25,884 nt of DNA from assembly GCA_002410125.1 (NCBI GenBank), contig DHQH01000110.1, forward strand, positions 1-25,884, in the 5' to 3' direction. Position 1 is the stretch's first letter; each line of letters opens with the position of its first letter. Below, in pieces: positions 7,084 through 14,564 of the stretch. Source of the stretch: Alphaproteobacteria bacterium UBA5343. GTDB lineage: Bacteria; Pseudomonadota; Alphaproteobacteria; RF32; UBA5343. The notes below the pieces were generated by a model, which ran no database searches, was not told the DNA's origin, and saw only the letters and a program-made list of their open reading frames with translations. The translations under genes were made by a program, and so were the position numbers.

Positions 7084-7983
7084 ATGTATCGAGAAGAGAT
7101 AATTAATCTAAAAGATTCTAGCTTATTACAAGGTTTGGCTTATGATGAAGGTTATGATGTGGCTGATATGTCTGTTATAACTAAGCATATTGCTAATGAA
7201 AGGGATATTGATTGGTTTGATAGTCATGATTTTGTAAATGGAAAATTTAATATTGATTGCTTTTCTGCACTTGCAAATTCGGAAAGTAAAAAGTTCATTA
7301 TATCTCCAGCTCGAGTGTATCTTAATCATATAAATAATGTTGATGAGTTGATATCTGTATTTAATAAATTTAAATCGGTAATGAGTCCTAAGAAAATGGA
7401 GCTTATAAATACTAGATTTGAAACATCTCTTGAAAAACCTTTGGACATAATGGAGCCTGATATGGTGATTATGCCACTACTTATTACATCTAGATTTGAA
7501 GGTGATAATCATTATATGATGTTGGCTTTTGGTAAAGATAAAAATGATAAAATGTCTGCAGTTTTATTTGATCAGCATGGTGAAATATGTCCAGAAAATT
7601 TTGCTAAATCAAAACGATTGGTTGAGGATGCTTTTATTGGTGTTTTTGGTGAAAAAAAGATAGGCGAATTTAAGCATAATAATAATAATTTTTGTTCTAA
7701 GCAGTCTGTTTGTGGTGTTGTAGCAATGAATGTAGCTGATAATATGTTTGATTTTAAGAATATTGATGAATTGATTGATAATAGTGAAGATTTTTCTATT
7801 GATATGGATTTAGAAAAATCTCATAGGAAAAATATAGCTATTGTGCAAGCTTATAGTAAGACAAAAGATATTCAGCAAAATCATAGATATTCTGGGTTTA
7901 GAGATGGAAAAGAAGATATTAAAGAGATATATACTAGACAGTATATAGAATATCTTAGAGCTGTAGGCAAGAGAGTATCTTGA
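7084..7983 (+). CDS. Putative clan CE (Ulp1/YopJ-like) cysteine protease or effector
   Basis: The ATG at 7084 gives 299 residues; a TTG further upstream in the same frame lies in the 3' flank of a terminator and is unlikely. The middle resembles clan CE peptidases. DNHYMMLAF carries His143, LFDQHGE carries Asp163, and KQSVCGVVAMNVAD carries Gln207 and Cys210 followed by Gly, the His-Asp-Cys order of Ulp1, bacterial deubiquitinases and YopJ acetyltransferases. One oddity is that the helper Gln normally sits six residues before the Cys, but here it is three before. There is no signal peptide and no membrane segment. Clan CE proteins in bacteria are mostly effectors acting on host ubiquitin-like systems, so secretion is an inference. 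TATAAT at 7053-7058 may be its -10. The 3' end overlaps the opposing amidase gene by 29 bases. Confidence 0.5.
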   Translation: MYREEIINLKDSSLLQGLAYDEGYDVADMSVITKHIANERDIDWFDSHDFVNGKFNIDCFSALANSESKKFIISPARVYLNHINNVDELISVFNKFKSVMSPKKMELINTRFETSLEKPLDIMEPDMVIMPLLITSRFEGDNHYMMLAFGKDKNDKMSAVLFDQHGEICPENFAKSKRLVEDAFIGVFGEKKIGEFKHNNNNFCSKQSVCGVVAMNVADNMFDFKNIDELIDNSEDFSIDMDLEKSHRKNIAIVQAYSKTKDIQQNHRYSGFRDGKEDIKEIYTRQYIEYLRAVGKRVS

Positions 7984-8674
7984 TAAAGTCTTTATCTTTT
8001 GCAATATCAAGATCCTTAAATTTATAACTTTCTAATTGTTCTTCAATACTAACATCTGCAATATCATAGGGCATATATCTTCTTTTAAATGCGATGTAAG
8101 ATGCTTCGATTACTTCTTTAGTTCTAGTGTCATAGCCAATATTTGATAACATTTTTATATAATCAGTTTCATTGGTTTTATTACTTTGATTAATATCAAA
8201 CCATCTGCCTATGCCACTATTTGCTAGTTTTTTCCAATCAAACATTTTACCTGGATCTGGTTTTCTGAGAGGGGCTATATCTGAATGGGCAACGATATTC
8301 CTAAAGTCGATATTATGTCTTTTGATAATCTCTTGGCATAGATTTATAAGAGATGAATATTGGGCTTCTTGATAGGGATGTTTATCCATATTACCAAGAC
8401 CCATATTTAAAACCTCAATGCCAATTGAGTGAGAGTTTAGATCAGTATCAGTTCCTCGCCAATAAGCAACCCCAGCATGATAGGCCCTATGTTCTTCTTC
8501 TACACATTTAATGATTGTTCCATCAAAATCGATGATATAATGAGGACTTACACCAGCATCTTCATAGGTTTTAATCGCACCTTCTAAATCAAAAGCAGTA
8601 GAGTGTAAAACCAACATATCAATATTAGTTTTTCTCTCATTAAAATTATTAATTGGTCTGTTTTTAATTTTCAT
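7955..8674 (-). CDS. N-acetylmuramoyl-L-alanine amidase (AmpD/AmiD type)
   Basis: This 239-residue enzyme belongs to the Amidase_2 zinc hydrolases, which cut the bond between N-acetylmuramic acid and L-alanine of peptidoglycan or its anhydro-muropeptide fragments. The zinc ligands are visible as His24 (LVLHST), His130 (IVAHSDIAP) and Asp140 (KPDPGKMF). Glu87 in SIGIEVLN is the usual catalytic residue. A C-terminal region (about 168-200, IGYDTRTKEVIEASYIAFKR) resembles the small peptidoglycan-binding domain of AmiD and longer AmpD homologues. No signal peptide is present, favouring a cytoplasmic recycling role. The start overlaps the end of the DjlA-like gene by 11 bases, so the two are translated from one message. 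Confidence 0.9.
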   Translation of the reverse strand: MKIKNRPINNFNERKTNIDMLVLHSTAFDLEGAIKTYEDAGVSPHYIIDFDGTIIKCVEEEHRAYHAGVAYWRGTDTDLNSHSIGIEVLNMGLGNMDKHPYQEAQYSSLINLCQEIIKRHNIDFRNIVAHSDIAPLRKPDPGKMFDWKKLANSGIGRWFDINQSNKTNETDYIKMLSNIGYDTRTKEVIEASYIAFKRRYMPYDIADVSIEEQLESYKFKDLDIAKDKDFIKILSCLQL

Positions 8675-9872
8675 TTTCTAGTGCCTTTTTAATTGTTTCA
8701 TAAGCTGCATTTATTTTTGCTACTTTTCTGGTTGCTTTATCAATATATTCTTGAGGGGCATTTTGGGCAATTAATTTATCTGGGTGATTTTCTGCAAGTA
8801 GGGTCTTCCAAGCTTTGTTTATTTCTTTTTCAGATGCGTTTTTCTTAACACCTAATCTTAGATATGCTTCATCTATTTCTGGAATATATGAAGGTGATTT
8901 TTTAGATTTATTTTGCTCTGGGGCATATTGTCTTTTCAATGCTTCAAAACTTGAATTTGGTAGTTTTATAATTTCAGCAATATCAGTAATTATTTTGAAT
9001 TCTTGAGAGCTTATTTTATTATCAGCAATTGCGATTTTGAATAAGGTTTCAACTACTTCTTCTAACATATCAATATTGTCACTAAAGAGGCTTTTTATTT
9101 GTTTGGCATATCGCTCATAATCTTTTGGGCTTTGTTTTGCCTCATTAAAAGTGGTTGAGACTTTTTTAAATTCATTTTCTGGAATATCAAAGATAGATTT
9201 AAATTCCTTAATTTCTTCTGGGCTGACTACACCGTCGGCTTTAGATACTTTGGCAGAAAGGGCTGCCATAGTTTGGATAAAAGAAACTTGTTTAGCCTCT
9301 TTTGATTTTGAGGCGGCGATTATTGGGTTTAGTTTTTGCCAGTCAGTTTTAGTTGCAAAAATTGCACCTAATTTGAAAGGATTATTAAAGAGACCATCTA
9401 GTCTTTGCATATCTAAGAAATGTCCTGCAATAATTCCCCAGAAAACACCCCATACAGGATAGATCCAAAAACCAATTAAGCCACCTAAAATTTTTCCCCA
9501 ATAAAGATGTATTTTGTCGTTTAAATGCTTTTTGAATAACTCAATTTTATCGTTATTATCAATATCAAATAATAAATGTCCTAGGAGTAGTCCAAGCAAA
9601 CATCCAAGTAGACCAAGACAGAATAACCCTAAAATAAAACCTGTTATTTTACCAAAAAATCTAACTTCTCTTAAATCTAGCCAGTTTACGACTTTATTTG
9701 GAGCTTTTAATTGAAAAAATGTTTTGCTTTTTTTAGTAAATGATTTGATTTTACTATCTATTATGGTTTTATCGATTAGAAGATGTCCTATTACTAATCC
9801 CCATAGTAGTCCTAATGGTCCACAGAGTTTCATAAAAAGTATAGAACAAAATATTTTTCCAAAAGGTTCCAT
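8664..9872 (-). CDS. DjlA-like membrane J-domain protein with TerB-like region
   Basis: This 402-residue protein has the DjlA plan: an N-terminal glycine-rich membrane anchor, a helical TerB-like middle and a C-terminal J domain that stimulates DnaK. The J domain (about 335-400, YLRLGVKKNASEKEINKAWK) contains the essential HPD in ENHPDKL. The middle (about 190-320) has the TerB-type pattern SKADGVVSPEEIKEF and later IADNKISSQEFKII. The N-terminus is odd: the DjlA motif GK-glycine-rich-GH(L/F)(L/F)D occurs three times (about 3-34, 71-103 and 123-154), where E. coli DjlA has one. GGAGA precedes the ATG by six bases. It lies 67 bases after deoB and overlaps the amidase gene. Confidence 0.85.
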   Translation of the reverse strand: MEPFGKIFCSILFMKLCGPLGLLWGLVIGHLLIDKTIIDSKIKSFTKKSKTFFQLKAPNKVVNWLDLREVRFFGKITGFILGLFCLGLLGCLLGLLLGHLLFDIDNNDKIELFKKHLNDKIHLYWGKILGGLIGFWIYPVWGVFWGIIAGHFLDMQRLDGLFNNPFKLGAIFATKTDWQKLNPIIAASKSKEAKQVSFIQTMAALSAKVSKADGVVSPEEIKEFKSIFDIPENEFKKVSTTFNEAKQSPKDYERYAKQIKSLFSDNIDMLEEVVETLFKIAIADNKISSQEFKIITDIAEIIKLPNSSFEALKRQYAPEQNKSKKSPSYIPEIDEAYLRLGVKKNASEKEINKAWKTLLAENHPDKLIAQNAPQEYIDKATRKVAKINAAYETIKKALENEN

Positions 9873-9939
9873 AATGTCTCCTATTTAAGTTCTTTGATTG
9901 AATTGCTAAAGCGTTAATAGTTCGATGATGACAATGTTT

Positions 9940-11148
9940 TTAATCTAAATCAATTGCCGTGCCTGTATCCATTTTATCTAATTTTAGATATTTTGCAATA
10001 GTTGCTGCAATATCTGCAAATGTTTCTCTTTGGCCAATAAATCCTGCTTTAATATTTTTTTTGTAAATTATAACAGGGACATTTTCTCTGGTGTGATCTG
10101 TGCCTCTATAAGTTGGGTCACAACCATGATCAGCAGTAAAAATTACTAAGTCATTCCCTCTTAGATTATCAAAAAATTCTGGAATACGAGAATCGAAATA
10201 ATCTAAGCCTTTACCATAACCTTTTACATCTCGTCTGTGTCCCCATAACATATCAAAATCTACAAAGTTTGGAAATATTATTGAATTATCTGGGGCAGTT
10301 TTTGTTTGATAAATGGTTTTATCCCATATTTCTTCTAATCCACTAGCTTTTACTCTATGGGTTATACCAGAGCCTGCAAAAATATCAGGAATTTTACCAA
10401 TACCAATAACATTACCACCTGAGTTCTTTTGTTTATCTAAAACAGTATCAGCGAATGGAGGTACTGAATAGTCATGACGATTTTTGGTTCTAGTAAATTC
10501 TTTGGAACTTTTTCCGATGAAAGGACGGGCAATTATGCGAGCGATGTTATATGGTTTTACATGTTTGTAGGCAATCTCACATAAATCATATAGTTTTTGT
10601 AGTCCAAAATATTTTTCATGGGCAGCGATTTGGATATTACTATCGGCAGAGGTATAGAAAATTGGGTATCCTGTTTTGATATGTTCTTCTCCTAATTCTT
10701 CGATGATTTTAGTGCCTGAAGCAGCTTTGTTTCCTAGTATGTTTTCAATTTCTGCTTCTTTTAGAATTTTATCAATTAATTTCTTTGGAAAAGATGGATG
10801 TTCAGGTTTGAAATGTCCCCATTTATTCATAACTGGTAGGCCCGCAATTTCCCAATGTCCAGAAGTAGTATCTTTTTCTACACTTTTTTCTTCGGCAAAA
10901 CCATATTTAGCTATTAATTTACTTGGTGAAATTTCAAGACCTGCTGGATATTTTCCAGAGGATTTTTCACATGAATAACCAAAACCAAGTTTTGCAAGGT
11001 TGGGGGTGTTTAATTTATAGTTTTTAGCAATATTTAATAATGTGTTTGAATTTTTGTCTCCAAAATTTTCTGCATCTTTGGCGCCACCAACACCAAAGGA
11101 ATCTAATACGATTAGAAAAACTCTGTTTGTAGTTTGGGAGTTACTCAT
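9940..11148 (-). CDS. deoB: Phosphopentomutase DeoB
   Basis: DeoB interconverts (deoxy)ribose 1-phosphate and 5-phosphate, feeding the sugar released by nucleoside phosphorylases to DeoC or the pentose phosphate pathway. The 402-residue sequence shows the alkaline-phosphatase-superfamily metal sites: FLIVLDSFGVG with Asp16, DTTSGHWEIAG with the phosphorylated Thr94, and ADHGCDPTYRGTDHTRE near residue 340. The length is typical of the family. It overlaps deoA by four bases (ATGA), so the two are translationally coupled. It is the last gene of the cdd-PNP-deoC-deoA-deoB set. Confidence 0.96.
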   Translation of the reverse strand: MSNSQTTNRVFLIVLDSFGVGGAKDAENFGDKNSNTLLNIAKNYKLNTPNLAKLGFGYSCEKSSGKYPAGLEISPSKLIAKYGFAEEKSVEKDTTSGHWEIAGLPVMNKWGHFKPEHPSFPKKLIDKILKEAEIENILGNKAASGTKIIEELGEEHIKTGYPIFYTSADSNIQIAAHEKYFGLQKLYDLCEIAYKHVKPYNIARIIARPFIGKSSKEFTRTKNRHDYSVPPFADTVLDKQKNSGGNVIGIGKIPDIFAGSGITHRVKASGLEEIWDKTIYQTKTAPDNSIIFPNFVDFDMLWGHRRDVKGYGKGLDYFDSRIPEFFDNLRGNDLVIFTADHGCDPTYRGTDHTRENVPVIIYKKNIKAGFIGQRETFADIAATIAKYLKLDKMDTGTAIDLD

Positions 11149-12452
11149 TTAATCACCTCATATATAGTTTTATTTTGTGTTGGTTTATTATTTGATGTAA
11201 TAATATTTTTTTGAATTTGTTTGGTGACATACTCAAAATCATCTTCATTATTGGCATGAATAAAGCAAAGAGGGTTTTCATTATCAACAAAATCACCAAT
11301 TTGGCAGAAGTTACAAAATCCAGTTGAGTAATCTAGTTTTTGGTCGGGGTGAGTTCTACCACCTTTTAATGAAATAAGTGAGAGTCCGATATTTCTGGTA
11401 TTCATTGATTCAACATAACCGTGATTTTTTGTGAATATAGGTTTTATAATTTGGGCTTTTGATAGATATTTATCCATATCATCAGTAAAGTTGCTAGCTC
11501 CACCTAGAGATTTTACCATTCTTGCAAATTTTTCCAGAGCTTGTCCTGATGATAAAGATTTTTCAATCATTGTTTTTGCCTCGTTTTTATCTTTGGCTAA
11601 ATTTTGCATGATTAAAACTTCTGAACAGAGCTCAATAGTTACTTTATGTAATCTTTCATCTTTGTTCTCGTTTTTAAGGTATTTAACAGCTTCTCTTACC
11701 TCAATAGCATTACCAACGGTTTTCCCTAAAACTTGGTTCATATCTGTGATGATCGCTCTGGTGTTAAGTCCTGCGCCATTGGCAACATCTACAATTGATT
11801 TGGCTAATTCTCTGGCATCTTTGATATTATCCATAAAAGCACCATTGCCAACTTTTAAATCCATTATTAGGGAGTTTAATCCAGCAGAGATTTTTTTAGA
11901 TAGAATGGAGGCCGTAATTAGAGGAATTGATTCAACGGTAGCACAAACGTCGCGGATAGAATAAATTTTTTTATCTGCAGGGGCAAGATCTGAAGTTTGC
12001 CCAATAATAGCACAACCAATTTTATTTACGGTATCTCTAAATTTTTGGTTGGTTGGGTTGGTGTTGTACCCTTTAATAGAGTCAAATTTATCTAAAGTTC
12101 CACCGGTATGTCCAAGACCTCTTCCTGAAATCATTGGGACAAATGCACCACAAGCTGCTAAGATTGGGGCAAGCATAAGGCTTACTTTATCTCCAACACC
12201 GCCTGTTGAGTGTTTGTCGATTATTGGTTTATCAGCACTCCATTTTAGTATTTTACCAGATCTAGTCATTTGTTTTGTTAGTTCAATTATTTCTTGTTTG
12301 TCAAAGCCATTTAAGAATATTGCCATTGTTAAGGCACCGATTTGTGCATCGGAAATTATGCCTTTGGTAATGCCTTTGATAAAAAATTCAATTTCTTTTT
12401 TTGTTAGCTCTTGTTTATCTCGCTTTTTTCTTATTATTTCTTGAGGTAACAT
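11145..12452 (-). CDS. deoA: Thymidine phosphorylase DeoA
   Basis: DeoA splits thymidine (and deoxyuridine) with phosphate into the free base and 2-deoxyribose 1-phosphate. The 435-residue protein carries the phosphate-binding segment KHSTGGVGDKVSLML and the signature SGRGLGHTGGTLDKFDSI (about residues 110-127), which define thymidine/pyrimidine-nucleoside phosphorylases. The length matches E. coli DeoA (about 440), which argues for the DeoA branch over TrpD-like relatives. It lies six bases after deoC and shares an ATGA overlap with deoB, in a compact operon. Confidence 0.96.
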   Translation of the reverse strand: MLPQEIIRKKRDKQELTKKEIEFFIKGITKGIISDAQIGALTMAIFLNGFDKQEIIELTKQMTRSGKILKWSADKPIIDKHSTGGVGDKVSLMLAPILAACGAFVPMISGRGLGHTGGTLDKFDSIKGYNTNPTNQKFRDTVNKIGCAIIGQTSDLAPADKKIYSIRDVCATVESIPLITASILSKKISAGLNSLIMDLKVGNGAFMDNIKDARELAKSIVDVANGAGLNTRAIITDMNQVLGKTVGNAIEVREAVKYLKNENKDERLHKVTIELCSEVLIMQNLAKDKNEAKTMIEKSLSSGQALEKFARMVKSLGGASNFTDDMDKYLSKAQIIKPIFTKNHGYVESMNTRNIGLSLISLKGGRTHPDQKLDYSTGFCNFCQIGDFVDNENPLCFIHANNEDDFEYVTKQIQKNIITSNNKPTQNKTIYEVIK

Positions 12453-12458
12453 TTTAAA

Positions 12459-13190
12459 TTATCCTTTTAATTCATTTAACACATCATCTAAGAGAGAACT
12501 TGCACCGAATCTAAATGTTCTAGGGGTTATCCAAGATGACCCCATAATTTTATCAGCTAAGATTAAATAATCTTTTGCATCAGATACAGTACTTATTCCG
12601 CCACTGGCTTTAAATCCAGTATTATCTTTCATAGCTCTTATAGTTTCTATTATACAATTTGCAGCATCTGGTGTGGCTGATATTTTGGTTTTTCCTGTTG
12701 AGGTTTTTATAAAATCAGCACCCGCTTGGATAGATAATCTAGCAGCTTCTGAAATATACATTGCTCTTCTAATTTCACCTGTTTCTAAAATTACTTTTAA
12801 GGTTGTTTTTTTACCACAGGTTTTTTTAGCTGTTTTTATGGTATTATAAGCAGCTTCTATATTTCCATTTAAGAATTTTTTGTATGGGAACACAATGTCA
12901 ATTTCATCTGCACCTTGTTCAATTGATTTGGTTATTTGGTGAGTAATTGTCTCTATATCATCTTCACCTTTTGGAAAATTCACAACGGTTGCAAGTTTAA
13001 TTTTTGAATCTTTTAACTCTGTTCTAGCAAGAGAGACTTTATTTGGGTATACACAAATGGCTGCGACATTGCCAAATTCGGTTTGTGCTTGTCGGCATAG
13101 GTTGATTATATCGTCAGATTTTTCATTACCTTTTAGTGATGTTAAATCGATTAAAGGTAATATAATTTTGGCAGCAATTTTATTATCCAT
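12459..13190 (-). CDS. deoC: Deoxyribose-phosphate aldolase DeoC
   Basis: DeoC cleaves 2-deoxyribose 5-phosphate into glyceraldehyde 3-phosphate and acetaldehyde, the last step of deoxynucleoside breakdown. The Schiff-base lysine is Lys162 in FIKTSTGK and the second active-site lysine is Lys194 in GFKASGGI; GADEIDIVFPY near residue 93 is also typical. At 243 residues it is close to the E. coli enzyme in length. Only two bases separate it from the purine nucleoside phosphorylase gene upstream and six from deoA downstream. Confidence 0.96.
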   Translation of the reverse strand: MDNKIAAKIILPLIDLTSLKGNEKSDDIINLCRQAQTEFGNVAAICVYPNKVSLARTELKDSKIKLATVVNFPKGEDDIETITHQITKSIEQGADEIDIVFPYKKFLNGNIEAAYNTIKTAKKTCGKKTTLKVILETGEIRRAMYISEAARLSIQAGADFIKTSTGKTKISATPDAANCIIETIRAMKDNTGFKASGGISTVSDAKDYLILADKIMGSSWITPRTFRFGASSLLDDVLNELKG

Positions 13191-13192
13191 TT

Positions 13193-13999
13193 TTATAGAT
13201 CCTTGATAGAATTTATAATTAAATTTGTTAGATTCTGGGCAGCTAATTTTCCATTTCTTATTGTTTCTTCATGAGATTGTTTGGTTTTTGATAGTCCTGT
13301 TGCAAGATTGGTAATTGCAGAAACAGCAACAATCTTCATGCCACAGTGAGCGGCTGCTATTACTTCTGGTACGGTTGACATACCAACAGCAGAAGCTCCT
13401 AATCTTTTAATAGATTTAATTTCGGCTGCAGTTTCAAAGTTAGGGCCAATACAGAAAAAATAAGAACCTTTATATAATTTAAATCCTAAGGCTTTGGCAT
13501 TTTCAAACATTATCTCTTGTAAGTCTTCATTATAAGCATTAGTCATATCTGGGAATCTAGGGCCAAATTCTTCATCATTAGGACCAATTAGAGGATTAAG
13601 ACCACTAAAATTGATATGATCGTTAATAAGCATTAAAGACCCTGGCTTCATCCTTTTGTGAAGTGAACCAGCAGCATTGGTTATGAATATGGTTTGGATA
13701 CCGATGGTTTTGAAGCTTCTGATTATATGACTGATGGTTTTAGCAGAATAACCTTCATATAAATGGAAACGCCCTTGCATACATAAAACTTCTGTTTCGT
13801 GAATTTTACCACAGACAAATTGTCCAGAATGTCCTTGAACGGTTGATACAGGGAAGTCTTTGATTTTGTGATAAGGGATGATAACTTTGTCTTGGATAGA
13901 ATCGGCAACACCCCCTAATCCTGATCCGAGTATTATAGCAATTTTAGGTGTTCTTTTTCCTAATTGTTCTTTTAGAGATTTTACAATTCTTTCTATCAT
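13193..13999 (-). CDS. Purine nucleoside phosphorylase, trimeric type I
   Basis: This 268-residue enzyme phosphorolyses purine (deoxy)nucleosides to base plus (deoxy)ribose 1-phosphate. It belongs to the trimeric PNP/MTAP family rather than the hexameric DeoD family. It shows the phosphate loop ILGSGLGG (about 23-30), QGRFHLYEGYS, ITNAAGS, and the long signature GPNFETAAEIKSIKRLGASA followed by VGMSTVPEV. The Glu of FETAAE and Asn in VSAITNLATG correspond to the residues that select 6-oxopurines, so inosine and guanosine are the likely substrates. It overlaps cdd by four bases. The symbol could be punA or xapA; I leave it blank. Confidence 0.93.
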   Translation of the reverse strand: MIERIVKSLKEQLGKRTPKIAIILGSGLGGVADSIQDKVIIPYHKIKDFPVSTVQGHSGQFVCGKIHETEVLCMQGRFHLYEGYSAKTISHIIRSFKTIGIQTIFITNAAGSLHKRMKPGSLMLINDHINFSGLNPLIGPNDEEFGPRFPDMTNAYNEDLQEIMFENAKALGFKLYKGSYFFCIGPNFETAAEIKSIKRLGASAVGMSTVPEVIAAAHCGMKIVAVSAITNLATGLSKTKQSHEETIRNGKLAAQNLTNLIINSIKDL

Positions 14000-14397
14000 T
14001 TTAGGTCATCCTTACTAAAGCTGTGGGGAAGTAAATCTTTTATTTTTATGGTCTTAGTTATTTCTTTTGTATTGGCGATATGGATTATAGTATTGTTATC
14101 TGCAAATTCTAAAATTCTCTGTCTGCAAGCACCACATGGGGCAGAACCAGTTGAAGTATCAGTCATGACCAAAAGTTCTTTAATTAATGTATCACTATTT
14201 GCAATCATAGTTGATATAGCATTTTCTTCGGCACAAGTGCATACGGAATAACTAGCATTTTCTACATTACATCCTGAATATAAGTTATTGTTTGAGCTTA
14301 GAATAGCAGCTCCAACTTTAAATTTTGAGTATGGAGAATATGAGTTATCTCTTACAAGTTTGGCGAGGTTGAATAATTGTTGTTTAGAATTTGTCAT
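13996..14397 (-). CDS. cdd: Cytidine deaminase Cdd
   Basis: Cdd deaminates cytidine and deoxycytidine to uridine and deoxyuridine. The 133-residue length is that of the small tetrameric form. Zinc ligands are Cys55, Cys88 and Cys91 (TCAEEN and APCGACRQ), Glu57 is the proton shuttle, and GCNVENASY near residue 42 binds the ribose. It is the first gene of the operon and would supply deoxyuridine to DeoA downstream. The promoter at 14415-14442 leaves a leader of only about ten bases, and the ribosome binding site (AGG at about -13) is weak. Confidence 0.96.
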   Translation of the reverse strand: MTNSKQQLFNLAKLVRDNSYSPYSKFKVGAAILSSNNNLYSGCNVENASYSVCTCAEENAISTMIANSDTLIKELLVMTDTSTGSAPCGACRQRILEFADNNTIIHIANTKEITKTIKIKDLLPHSFSKDDLK

Positions 14398-14414
14398 AAG
14401 ATTAAAACCTGTTT

Positions 14415-14442
14415 ATTATATTTTGTTATGTTGAGATGATAA
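14415..14442 (-). promoter_or_regulatory. Probable promoter of the cdd-deo operon
   Basis: On the minus strand, TTATCA (14437-14442) is followed after 16 bases by a perfect TATAAT (14415-14420). Transcription would start near 14408, very close to the cdd ATG at 14397. A second TATAAT lies at 14446-14451 but lacks a convincing -35. No clear repressor palindrome is visible, and no DeoR- or CytR-type regulator gene is in the window. Confidence 0.5.
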
Positions 14443-14564
14443 TATATTATAATTTAATTTTTATTAAAAAAATACTGTTTTTTAAAAGCTTTATTAAGGT
14501 TTTTGTTCTATTGTGATGATAGATGAGTCTCATATTTTTATTGTTTTTGATTTGGAGAGTATAG

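Noticed and set aside
8815..9714. Plus-strand open frames within the DjlA-like gene
   Set aside because: They lie opposite a protein with a clear J domain and TerB-like region and show no family features; they are antisense shadows.
14447..14475. CtrA-type site (TTAA-N7-TTAA) near the cdd/asmA intergenic region
   Set aside because: The best match has a spacing of six or a mismatch, and such sequences occur by chance in very AT-rich DNA.
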